A DNA stretch of 13,202 bases from Eubacteriales Family XIII. Incertae Sedis bacterium (GTDB lineage Bacteria; Bacillota; Clostridia; Peptostreptococcales; Anaerovoracaceae), in assembly GCA_031255695.1 (NCBI GenBank), contig JAIRSA010000140.1, positions 1-13,202 on the forward strand, in the 5' to 3' direction. Of this stretch, positions 7,464 to 13,202 are shown one piece after another (position 1 is the stretch's first letter; each line of letters begins with the position of its first letter). The position numbers and the translations under genes are program-made. The notes beneath the pieces are model-generated. The model did no database searches. It had not been told where the DNA came from and worked only from the letters and a program-made list of their open reading frames with translations.

Positions 7464-8786
7464 GTGCTGAGCATTCAGGAAGAACTCGACAATGCTGCCG
7501 CAGACAGCGAAATAAGTCTGCCCTCCGGGGAATACGAAGGCCCATTCTATATCAGGAAGCCTTGCCGGGTCTCCGGCGGCCCCACCACGCTATGGGCGTG
7601 CAGGGGCCCCGTCGTCGCTGTGGAATCGCAGGGCGTTTCCCTCAGCGGGCTGCGCATAGAGGTCACGGGCGATCCCTCGGATCGTCCGGGCTTTGTTGCC
7701 CTGCGCACTGCGTCCGGCGACACGAGGCTCTCGGATGTCGAGGCCCTAGGGGCTATCGACGGCTTTGCGCACAGCGGCGCGTGGCGCGTACCTAGGGTGC
7801 TGCGCCTCGGCGAATTCGCGCCCCACACCGAAAACCTCTTCACGCTGCAGGTCTATGTGGAAGAGGATACCGAGATCATACATGGGATTGCCGGCCTGGA
7901 TGTCTCGCCTTTGCGCCTGGGCGCCGGCATGAACCAGATCCGGCTCAAGACAGATCGGCTCAACGACAACACCATTCTGTTCGGCGAGCTGGTCTTCCGT
8001 TCGTTCGTGTCCCGCCGCGTCTACCTAAGCGGCAAATGCGTGCGGGGCGGGGCGGACTGCTCCGCCGGGAAGGCCATCTTCTCAGACGAGCCGCCCGCAA
8101 GCGGCGCGGCGGCTGGCCCAGGCGCACAGGCCGGCAGCCCGTTCGGCCCGCATCCAGGCACAACTGGCGCGGCAGACGGCGCGGCGGCTGGCCCAGATGC
8201 CAGCCACATCATCATGCCCAGCGAGATCATTGCGCCTGATGTCTCCGGATCCGACGCGGCCGCCTTGGCGCGCGGGCAGCGCATCTCTATAAACGAATAC
8301 GCCGCTGCGGAATTCAAGATCGTTTTCGAACAGAGGGGCATCCACGCCCCAATGGAAATCGACGCATACGTGTTCATGCTGGGCCCCGGCAACAAGGTCT
8401 TTGACGACAGCGGCCTGATTTTCTTCGGCAACACGGAGTCCGCCGATCATTCGGTCAGATGCCTGTCTGCGGGCGGGCGCCCGGCCATCGTGTTCCTGCC
8501 CGCCCGCGTCAGCCCAAAATTCGAACGCATTTCCATGGCATATTCCATCTATGGAAACGACACAAACAATAATTTCTCCAAAATCGCCGAGCCTTCAGTC
8601 CGCATACTGATAAACGGGCATGATCGCTATCGTTTCAGCCTGGCGGGCGCCACGTCGGAAACCACCCTTATAGCCGTCGAATTCTACCGCTACAAGGGCG
8701 AATGGAAGATGGGCGCCGTAGGCGCCGGCTACAGGGACGGTCTCAGGGCGCTTTGTGAGAGCTTCGGAGTAGAGATTGAAGACTGA
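7464..8786 (+). CDS. TerD-like protein with an N-terminal beta-rich domain
   Basis: A 440-residue two-domain protein. Residues 1-75 (LPSGEYEGPFYI, VSGGPTTLWA, VSLSGLRIEVTG) have the short repeated strands and turns of a right-handed beta-helix or pectate-lyase-like fold. Residues 110-195 continue as a separate beta-rich segment (LRLGEF to RRVYLSGKC). An Ala/Gly/Pro-rich linker at about 205-260 carries a duplicated 19-bp motif. Residues 265-440 are a TerD domain: the FFGNTES strand and the end GAGYRDGLRALCESFGVEIED align with canonical copies. Both acidic calcium stretches are gone: FDLDA becomes MEIDAYVF, and GDNLTGEGDGDDE is replaced by SVRCLSAGGRPA. The domain is probably structural or partner-binding and does not bind calcium. 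The gene's last 11 bases overlap the lyase start, linking the TerD block to the biosynthetic module. Confidence 0.85.
   Translation: MLSIQEELDNAAADSEISLPSGEYEGPFYIRKPCRVSGGPTTLWACRGPVVAVESQGVSLSGLRIEVTGDPSDRPGFVALRTASGDTRLSDVEALGAIDGFAHSGAWRVPRVLRLGEFAPHTENLFTLQVYVEEDTEIIHGIAGLDVSPLRLGAGMNQIRLKTDRLNDNTILFGELVFRSFVSRRVYLSGKCVRGGADCSAGKAIFSDEPPASGAAAGPGAQAGSPFGPHPGTTGAADGAAAGPDASHIIMPSEIIAPDVSGSDAAALARGQRISINEYAAAEFKIVFEQRGIHAPMEIDAYVFMLGPGNKVFDDSGLIFFGNTESADHSVRCLSAGGRPAIVFLPARVSPKFERISMAYSIYGNDTNNNFSKIAEPSVRILINGHDRYRFSLAGATSETTLIAVEFYRYKGEWKMGAVGAGYRDGLRALCESFGVEIED
8103..8196 (+). repeat. Duplicated 19-bp motif in a linker
   Basis: An identical 19-bp sequence starting GGCGCGGCGGCTGG occurs at 8103-8121 and 8178-8196, 75 bases apart and in the same frame, encoding GAAAGP both times. 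It lies in the Ala/Gly/Pro-rich linker between the beta-rich and TerD domains. Confidence 0.6.
8766..8769 (+). promoter_or_regulatory. Ribosome-binding site for the TTG start of the lyase
   Basis: GGAG lies six bases before TTG 8776, inside the end of the previous gene. The next in-frame ATG, at 8818, has no such site, so the TTG start is preferred. Confidence 0.5.
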
Positions 8787-10320
8787 GAATATTACAGAGA
8801 TATACAGTGGCGCGGCAATGCCTCCACAGCCTGAGGCCAGCGCCTTTGCGCCGTCAATGCTGGCGGAGGCCGGCGCTTTCGCGGCGTCTGCGCTGGCGGA
8901 GACCGGCGTTTTTGCGGCACCTGCGCAGGCGGAGGCCGGCGTTTTCGCAGCGTCTGCGCTGGCGGAGGCCGGCGCTTTTGCGGCGTCTGCGCAGGCAAAC
9001 GCAGATGATTTTGCGGCATCGGCGCAGGCGGAAGCCGGCGGCATGCTGGATGCGCCACGGCAGGCATTGTCCGTCGGCGCCTTGCTCTACGTGCCGGCCC
9101 TGCACAGCGGGGCGGCCGGCAAGATCCTGGGCGGCGAGCTCGCACAGGCCAGCTCGATCGCGTTCTGCCTGGAAGACTCTATCCGCGACGAAGCCATTCT
9201 GGCGGCGGAGGCCCAGCTTTTCGACACAATGCGGCAGCTTCACGCCCACGCCGCCGCCAATGGCGGGATACCCCATTCCCCCATGATATTCGTGCGGATC
9301 AGGAACCCCCTGCACATGCTTTCATTGTACAATGCATTAGGCGGGCTTTCGGAGATGATCACCGGCTTTATTTTGCCAAAATTCGATTTGTCGAATATTG
9401 CCGCATATTCTGAGGCGATATGCGAGATCAACGCCACCCGCAGGGACAGGCCGCTCTACATAATGCCCATACTTGAGTCTAAAAGCCTGGCCGATCTGAA
9501 AGGCCGCCCCGACGTCCTCAGCATGCTGCACAGGCGCCTCGCCTTCATCGCTGAGTATGTGCTGAACATACGCGTCGGCGGGAACGACATACTGAATGTC
9601 TTCGGGCTGCGGCGCTCCAGCCGCCATACCATATATGACATCGGGCCCGCGCGCGGCATCCTGTTCGACATACTGAACGTGTTCAGCCCGGACTATGTGG
9701 TGTCCGCCCCGGTCTGGGAGTATTTCCGCTCCGGGGACGGGGATGCCGGCTGGCTTGAAGGCCTCCGGCGCGAGCTGGAGCTCGACAAACTGAACGGTTT
9801 TATCGGGAAAACGGCCATACATCCGTCGCAGATCCCCGTGATCAATGAGAGCCTGAAGGTAAGCATGGAGGATTATTCCGACGCCATTGAAATCATAGGG
9901 TGGAAGCAGCCGGCTTTTGCCGTTTCCAAAAGCGGTTCCGGCCACCGCATGAATGAGGCCAAGGTACATAGGAAATGGGCGGCCCGGATCCTGAAACTTG
10001 CGGAAATATACGGGATCGGCGATGGGGGCGCACATAGGCCGGAGGCGGTGGGCACGCCTGGGGCTGTCCGCGCCCTAGCACCGGAGGCTGCGAACACGCC
10101 TGGGGCTGTCCGCGCCCTCGCGCCTGGAAACGCGCACACGCCGGAAGCCGCCCGCGCACACAAGCCGGAGGCGGTGGGCACGCCTGGGGCTGTCCGCGCC
10201 CTCGCACCGGAGGCTGCAAACACGCCTGGGGCTGTCCGCGCCCTCGCGCCTGGAAACGCGCACACGCCGGAAGCCACATATGCGCCGCGCCGCAAGATGC
10301 CGGCGCCTGATATGCCATGA
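8776..10320 (+). CDS. CitE/HpcH-HpaI-like aldolase/lyase with repeat-rich ends
   Basis: A 514-residue protein whose core (about 95-415) belongs to the CitE/HpcH-HpaI superfamily of Mg2+-dependent C-C lyases. These are TIM barrels acting on CoA thioesters or 2-oxo acids. Matching motifs in order are FCLEDSI (Glu133, Asp134), VRIRNP, GFILPKF, IMPILES, VGGNDI (268-272) and GKTAIHPSQI (344-353), the last near-diagnostic for CitE relatives. It then reads MNEAKVHRKWAARIL. In Ter systems such a lyase accompanies PRTase-TRSP and PELOTA proteins in a predicted pathway to a nucleoside-like metabolite; the substrate is unknown. The start is TTG, overlapping the fourth TerD-family gene by 11 bases; the stop overlaps the next start as ATGA. 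Tandem repeats occupy both ends (residues 27-92 and 423-506), so only about 320 residues are core, a normal length for the family. Confidence 0.88.
   Translation: MKTENITEIYSGAAMPPQPEASAFAPSMLAEAGAFAASALAETGVFAAPAQAEAGVFAASALAEAGAFAASAQANADDFAASAQAEAGGMLDAPRQALSVGALLYVPALHSGAAGKILGGELAQASSIAFCLEDSIRDEAILAAEAQLFDTMRQLHAHAAANGGIPHSPMIFVRIRNPLHMLSLYNALGGLSEMITGFILPKFDLSNIAAYSEAICEINATRRDRPLYIMPILESKSLADLKGRPDVLSMLHRRLAFIAEYVLNIRVGGNDILNVFGLRRSSRHTIYDIGPARGILFDILNVFSPDYVVSAPVWEYFRSGDGDAGWLEGLRRELELDKLNGFIGKTAIHPSQIPVINESLKVSMEDYSDAIEIIGWKQPAFAVSKSGSGHRMNEAKVHRKWAARILKLAEIYGIGDGGAHRPEAVGTPGAVRALAPEAANTPGAVRALAPGNAHTPEAARAHKPEAVGTPGAVRALAPEAANTPGAVRALAPGNAHTPEATYAPRRKMPAPDMP
8854..9051 (+). repeat. 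33-bp tandem repeat, six units, N-terminus of the lyase
   Basis: Six 33-bp units encode 11-residue repeats of the type S-ALAEAGAFAA (variants SALAETGVFAA, PAQAEAGVFAA, SAQANADDFAA). A partial unit precedes them from about 8824. Unit boundaries are 8854, 8887, 8920, 8953, 8986 and 9019. Units 2-4 are most alike and the last two are decayed. All are in frame, giving an Ala-rich, probably helical or disordered extension before the catalytic core. Confidence 0.9.
10042..10293 (+). repeat. 42-bp repeat with a 126-bp higher-order duplication
   Basis: Six 42-bp units (14 residues) begin at 10042, 10084, 10126, 10168, 10210 and 10252. The order is A-B-C-A-B-C, with A as EAVGTPGAVRALAP, B as EAANTPGAVRALAP and C starting GNAHTPEA. 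The second A-B-C block copies the first 126 bases downstream, with two mismatches over about 109 bases; after 10275 the copies diverge. This suggests a recent triplet duplication on top of older unit duplication. It forms the Ala/Pro-rich C-terminal tail of the lyase. Confidence 0.92.
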
Positions 10321-11648
10321 TAGAGTATACCGAAGCCAATATCATCAAAATAGCGAAGCGTTTCAACAACAGCAAGCGCGGATACCTGCTGGTCAACCGG
10401 CTGCAGGCCAAGCATATCCCCGTCTGCCCGCGCCAAGCCCTTGATATGATGGAAAGCCTCGCCGTAAAGGTGGCAAGGCGGCTTCGCTCTGCTTCCTTGC
10501 CCACTGGCGACAGCCTTGTCATCGGCTTTGCGGAGACCGCGACCGCCATCGGCGCCGCTGTGGCGCTCGAACTGGGCGGCGCTTACATCCATACTACCCG
10601 TGAGCCGCTTCAGCAGGCAGGCAGCCCCATCACCTTCCTGGAAGAGCATAGCCACGCCGCCGAACATTCCCTCTACCCGTCCAAACTCAGCGCACTGTTC
10701 CGCAACGCGTCCAATATCCTGCTCGTGGACGATGAGATATCAACAGGCAAGACTGTCTTAAACATGCTGTCCGCTCTCAGGAAGCGCTTTCCAGAGGCCG
10801 TCTCGAAAAATATCCTAGCCGTCTCTGTGGTAAACAGGATGAGGGTGGCGGACGCAGCCCGTTTCACACAGCTCGGCATAGGCACCGAGTGCCTGTTCCG
10901 CATGGAACACCGCGACTATTCCCAAACTGTATGCTTCGCGGACAGCCCCATTTTCATCGACTGCCGGGGTGGCAGTGCCGTCATACTGGCAGGCGCGGCT
11001 GGTCGTGGGCAGCACAGCGCAGGCACAAGCGCAGACGCGGCTGGCCGCGGGCAGCACAGCGCAGACACAAGTGCAGGCGCAGCCAACCGCGGGCAGCACA
11101 GCGCAGGCACAAGTGCAGACGCAGCCAACCGCGAACAGCGCAGCGCAGGCGCAAGCGCAGATGCGGCCGTGCCGTGCACTGTCCAAAGGCTCCACGGCAG
11201 GCGCGACCCCCGTGCAGGCATACTGGCAGGCGAATACGCCGATGCCTGCCAAGCCTTTGCGATCCAGGCAGCCACAGCCGCAAGCCCCATATTGCGGGGC
11301 GCCAAGCGCATCCTCGTACTCGGCGCCGAAGAATTCATGTATCCGGCTATATTGGCGGGAAAGCTGATAAAGGAGCGCTTCAGCGGCGCGGAAGTGGCAT
11401 GCCACGCCACGACACGCAGCCCCATTGCCGTGAGCAGACGCGAGGGCTACCCCATAGACAGCGGCTACATGCTCCGGAGCTTCTACTCCGCTTCGCGCCT
11501 CACCTACATCTATAACCTTCGACATTGCGACGCGGCGATCCTGCTCACCGACTCTGGCAGCGATGTGTCCGGCGCCTGCTCCGACCTATCGGCGGCCCTG
11601 GGCGTCCACGGGTGCGGCAGCCTTTGCTGCTTCGTTTGGTGCGAATAA
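10317..11648 (+). CDS. Phosphoribosyltransferase fused to a TRSP domain
   Basis: A 443-residue protein. Residues 1-185 are a type I phosphoribosyltransferase: a conserved start with GYLLVNRLQAKHIP, the strand LVIGFAETATAIG, and the PRPP-binding loop ILLVDDEISTGKT (Asp138, Asp139, Thr143, Gly144). Residues about 295-443 match the Ter-associated TRSP domain, with the naming motif TRSP at 366-369 inside HATTRSPIAVSRREG, followed by SGYMLRSFYS. The halves are joined by a repeat-bearing linker (about 220-285). The enzyme probably transfers ribose-5-phosphate from PRPP to an unknown base-like acceptor in the predicted metabolite pathway. ATG 10317 overlaps the lyase stop as ATGA and has no clear ribosome-binding site, so translation is probably coupled. 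The stop TAA directly abuts the next ATG. Domain calls rest on clear motifs; the acceptor is unknown. Confidence 0.92.
   Translation: MIEYTEANIIKIAKRFNNSKRGYLLVNRLQAKHIPVCPRQALDMMESLAVKVARRLRSASLPTGDSLVIGFAETATAIGAAVALELGGAYIHTTREPLQQAGSPITFLEEHSHAAEHSLYPSKLSALFRNASNILLVDDEISTGKTVLNMLSALRKRFPEAVSKNILAVSVVNRMRVADAARFTQLGIGTECLFRMEHRDYSQTVCFADSPIFIDCRGGSAVILAGAAGRGQHSAGTSADAAGRGQHSADTSAGAANRGQHSAGTSADAANREQRSAGASADAAVPCTVQRLHGRRDPRAGILAGEYADACQAFAIQAATAASPILRGAKRILVLGAEEFMYPAILAGKLIKERFSGAEVACHATTRSPIAVSRREGYPIDSGYMLRSFYSASRLTYIYNLRHCDAAILLTDSGSDVSGACSDLSAALGVHGCGSLCCFVWCE
10995..11162 (+). repeat. 42-bp tandem repeat, four units, in the PRTase-TRSP linker
   Basis: Four 42-bp units start at 10995, 11037, 11079 and 11121, each encoding 14 residues like AAGRGQHSAGTSAD; the fourth is most diverged. 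The period equals that of the lyase C-terminal repeat but the sequence is unrelated. The array sits between the two domains, in frame. Confidence 0.9.
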
Positions 11649-12884
11649 ATGCGGACATCGTTTAAAGCAGATGACGTGACCCTCCTTCTGAAGGACATAA
11701 CGGGCCTAATCAGGCCGCAGGGCACTGCGGAGCGCGAGGCGGCTATACAGGGCGGCGCACATTATTCGGAAATGCTGCCCATCGAATACCGCCCCACCGG
11801 CGAGTATCTGGCCGTATACAGCTCCGCCCTCGCGAATTTCGCGCCGCTGACGGCTGCCGCCGTCGCCTCCGTCACCGGGCAGATACTGTCCGGCCGGGAC
11901 GCGCCCACAGCCATCGTCTCGCTCGCCCGCGCCGGTACGCCGATCGGCGTGCTTATAAAGCGCTACGCCAAGCAGGCCTTCGGCATAGATCTCCGCCATT
12001 ATTCCATCTCGATAATACGCGGCCGCGGCATCGACGCGAACGCCATGGACTACATCCTCAGCCGCCACAGACCCGGACAGCTGCAATTCGTGGACGGCTG
12101 GACTGGCAAGGGCGCGATCAGGGCGGAGCTTGACGCCGCGCTGGAGGCCTATCCCGGCGTGCCGCGCGGCCTGGCCGTGCTGTCCGATCCCGCCTTCGTG
12201 GCGCGGAAATACGGGACACGCCAGGATTTCCTCATACCGAGCTCCTGCCTCAACTCTACGGTGTCAGGGCTGATCAGCCGGACTGTCTGCCGCCCTGACA
12301 TCATAGGCGGCGGCGACTTCCACGGCGCTGTATATTATGAGGAATTTGCGGACGAGGACAGGACATATGAATTCATAGAAGCAGTGGAAAAACATTTTTG
12401 CATAACAGAAAGCCCAGCGATCGCCAGCGCAGCGCCCGATGCCAGCGGCGAAGCGCCGCTCCCTTCGGCGCATGCTGCCAGCGGCGAGGAGCCGGGGCCT
12501 TCGGCGCATGATGCCAGCGGCGGAGCGCCGGTCCCTTCGGGAGCCACGTGCGGCACGGGCCCATCCGGCGCAGCGCCGGCCCCCGCCTCGCCTTCGCGCC
12601 CCGCCGCCGGGCCTGCGCCATTATCGCGCGGCGCGGCCGAGGCCGCACGCATCGCCGCCGACTTCGGCATACGCGACATCAACTTGGTCAAGCCTGGCAT
12701 AGGCGAGGCCACACGCGTGCTCCTGCGCCGCCTCCCATGGAAGATACTCGTCCACAGCCTGTCGGACAGCGAGCACCTGTCCCACATATACCGCCTGGCA
12801 GAAGAAAAAGGCGTCGAAATCGCCGTCTACCCCCTAGAATGCTACCGGGCATGCGGGCTAATCCAAAGCCTCACAGATATATAG
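11649..12884 (+). CDS. StiP/PRTase-like protein with C-terminal PELOTA-type domain
   Basis: A 411-residue protein of the family labelled StiP (cysteine protease) in databases but also described as a phosphoribosyltransferase with a PELOTA RNA-binding domain; I give both names from memory. In the N-terminal domain (1-255), AIVSLARAGTPIG and FVDGWTGKGAI (Asp149, Thr152, Gly153) resemble a PRTase core and PRPP loop. Cys200 in SSCLNSTVSG and His225 in GGDFHGAVYYEEF are the residues a protease reading would favour. A Pro/Ala/Gly linker with repeats covers about 256-325. Residues 326-411, ending VEIAVYPLECYRACGLIQSL, form the PELOTA-type domain. ATG 11649 follows the PRTase stop with no gap. It is probably the last gene of the module here, since a hairpin and a gene-free stretch follow. 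Family is fairly certain; which activity is real is not. Confidence 0.88.
   Translation: MRTSFKADDVTLLLKDITGLIRPQGTAEREAAIQGGAHYSEMLPIEYRPTGEYLAVYSSALANFAPLTAAAVASVTGQILSGRDAPTAIVSLARAGTPIGVLIKRYAKQAFGIDLRHYSISIIRGRGIDANAMDYILSRHRPGQLQFVDGWTGKGAIRAELDAALEAYPGVPRGLAVLSDPAFVARKYGTRQDFLIPSSCLNSTVSGLISRTVCRPDIIGGGDFHGAVYYEEFADEDRTYEFIEAVEKHFCITESPAIASAAPDASGEAPLPSAHAASGEEPGPSAHDASGGAPVPSGATCGTGPSGAAPAPASPSRPAAGPAPLSRGAAEAARIAADFGIRDINLVKPGIGEATRVLLRRLPWKILVHSLSDSEHLSHIYRLAEEKGVEIAVYPLECYRACGLIQSLTDI
12438..12545 (+). repeat. 36-bp tandem repeat, three units, in the StiP linker
   Basis: Three 36-bp units at 12438, 12474 and 12510 encode DASGEAPLPSAH, AASGEEPGPSAH and DASGGAPVPSGA. They lie in frame in the linker between the N-terminal domain and the PELOTA-type domain, followed by more Pro/Ala-rich sequence to about 12625. 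Confidence 0.85.
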
Positions 12885-12941
12885 CGGCCTGCCGCCCAGG
12901 GGGGCGCTTCCGCCCAGGGGGCGCTTCCGGCAGCGGCCGCT
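12883..12941 (+). terminator. Long GC-rich hairpin at the end of the cluster
   Basis: AGCGGCC (12883-12889) and TGCCG (12890-12894) pair with CGGCA (12928-12932) and GGCCGCT (12935-12941), leaving a two-base bulge. The stem starts on the StiP stop codon. Only three Ts follow (12941-12943), so intrinsic termination would be weak, but the place fits the end of the operon. Confidence 0.5.
12892..12926 (+). repeat. 17/18-bp direct repeat inside the terminal hairpin
   Basis: CCGCCCAGGGGGGCGCTT (12892-12909) is followed directly by the same sequence with one G fewer (12910-12926). It overlaps the base of the left arm and fills most of the loop of the 12883-12941 hairpin. Confidence 0.75.
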
Positions 12942-12951
12942 TTAGGCAGGA

Positions 12952-12983
12952 TTGACATATCGCGCAGGGAATTGCACTATAAA
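12952..12983 (+). promoter_or_regulatory. Promoter candidate after the cluster
   Basis: TTGACA (12952-12957) is a perfect -35 box. TATAAA (12978-12983) matches five of six -10 bases, but the 20-base spacing is longer than the usual 17. The local drop in GC supports a regulatory site. It would drive a rightward gene beyond the window or an RNA within the tail. Confidence 0.45.
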
Positions 12984-13017
12984 TACGTAAAGTTGCCGAA
13001 AATAAGGCTGAGCCTGT

Positions 13018-13054
13018 AAAAAAAGCGGTTTTGCGTCAAATTCTAGGCAAAACC
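13018..13054 (-). terminator. Leftward intrinsic terminator
   Basis: Read on the minus strand, GGTTTTGC pairs with GCAAAACC (eight base pairs, loop of about 12), followed by GC and then seven Ts (complement of 13018-13024). This is a classic intrinsic terminator shape. It would stop a leftward transcript from a gene right of the window, so convergent transcription may meet here. Confidence 0.5.
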
Positions 13055-13130
13055 AGTTGACGCCCGGAACTGTGGATGCTATCATTAGGCTTGAGGCTCT
13101 GCACTGAAGGCTTGCATGCTGCGGCTGCGG

Positions 13131-13149
13131 CAGGGGGCGGCCCTGTTTT
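13131..13149 (+). terminator. Short hairpin with T-run
   Basis: CAGGG (13131-13135) pairs with CCCTG (13141-13145) around GGCGG, followed by TTTT. It is enclosed by the outer GCTTGCAT/ATGCAAGC stem (13110-13157). A short but plausible rightward terminator. Confidence 0.35.
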
Positions 13150-13168
13150 ATGCAAGCGTGCGGCCATG

Positions 13169-13201
13169 CAGCCGTATGGCCTACGCCCGTGCGGCTGTTT
13201 T
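13169..13201 (+). terminator. Second hairpin with T-run at the right edge
   Basis: CAGCCG (13169-13174) pairs with CGGCTG (13192-13197), followed by TTTT (13198-13201). The loop is long (17 bases). An alternative stem GGCCAT/ATGGCC at 13162-13180 overlaps it. Confidence 0.3.
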
Positions 13202-13202
13202 C

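Larger units (their letters stand above)
12990..13150 (+). ncRNA. Possible structured RNA or leader
   Basis: Downstream of the promoter candidate there is no supportable gene but much pairing potential. AGGCT-G-AGCCT occurs at 13005-13015. GAGCCT (13010-13015) can also pair with AGGCTC (13094-13099). GGTTTTGC/GCAAAACC (13027-13034, 13047-13054) interleaves with GCGTCAA/TTGACGC (13033-13039, 13057-13063). GCTTGCAT (13110-13117) pairs with ATGCAAGC (13150-13157). I recognise no known RNA family. It could be a small RNA, the leader of a gene to the right, or only overlapping terminators. Confidence 0.22.

Noticed and set aside
8854..9051. CRISPR-like array
   Set aside because: Units are contiguous with no unique spacers, lie in frame inside a gene and encode a repeated peptide. 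The same holds for 10042-10293, 10995-11162 and 12438-12545.
13033..13063. Integron attC or phage attachment site
   Set aside because: The GCGTCAA/TTGACGC arms lack the conserved attC core sequences, and no integrase is nearby.
1..13202. Transposase, integrase or insertion-sequence ends
   Set aside because: No such protein motif was found in any frame. The inverted repeats near the right edge look like RNA hairpins and flank no mobile gene.
12990..13202. A known riboswitch, 6S, SRP or tmRNA gene
   Set aside because: None of the conserved sequence boxes I know for these families could be found, so only an unassigned RNA candidate is reported.

Overview
The window is a single rightward gene cluster of the Ter type (TerD-centred stress-response and tellurite-resistance systems). 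No protein-coding gene on the other strand can be supported. The DNA is GC-rich and uses standard bacterial signals: AGGAGG-type ribosome-binding sites plus ATG, GTG and TTG starts. It also uses the Ile codon ATA and the Arg codon AGG unusually often for such GC-rich DNA. The three canonical TerD proteins look like those of Firmicutes and other anaerobes, but the sequence alone does not fix the phylum. A GC-rich uncharacterised, perhaps gut-associated, anaerobe is a guess.

Layout, left to right. (1) A phospho-switch pair: the C-terminal part of a PP2C-like phosphatase (cut by the left edge, ending at 813) and an atypical Ser/Thr kinase with a C-terminal zinc ribbon (819-2297). In known Ter systems this pair sits beside TerY-type VWA proteins, which would lie to the left of the window. 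(2) A PMCA-type Ca2+ P-type ATPase (2450-5218). (3) Four TerD-family genes: two canonical calcium-binding TerD proteins (5436-6014, 6691-7275), a divergent one between them (6033-6623), and a long one with a beta-rich N-terminal domain whose TerD domain has lost the acidic loops (7464-8786). (4) A biosynthetic module with coupled or abutting frames: a CitE/HpcH-HpaI-like lyase (8776-10320), a phosphoribosyltransferase fused to a TRSP domain (10317-11648) and a StiP/PRTase-like protein with a C-terminal PELOTA-type domain (11649-12884). (5) A 318-base gene-free tail with a strong hairpin, a TTGACA promoter candidate and several stem-loops.

How it may work (inference from family knowledge): the ATPase sets the calcium level that the TerD proteins sense, the kinase and phosphatase switch the complex, and the lyase/PRTase module is the one predicted in the Ter literature to make a nucleoside-like metabolite. 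TerC, TerB, an ATP-grasp ligase and a HAD phosphatase are not in this window.

The most unusual feature is a set of in-frame tandem repeats (18, 33, 36 and 42 bp units) at domain boundaries or loops. They occur in the ATPase, lyase, PRTase and StiP genes, with a dispersed repeat in the fourth TerD gene. Unrelated degenerate GC-rich repeats fill three of the intergenic gaps. Every coding repeat keeps frame and encodes Ala/Gly/Pro-rich linker, as if minisatellites are tolerated only where they do not break a fold.
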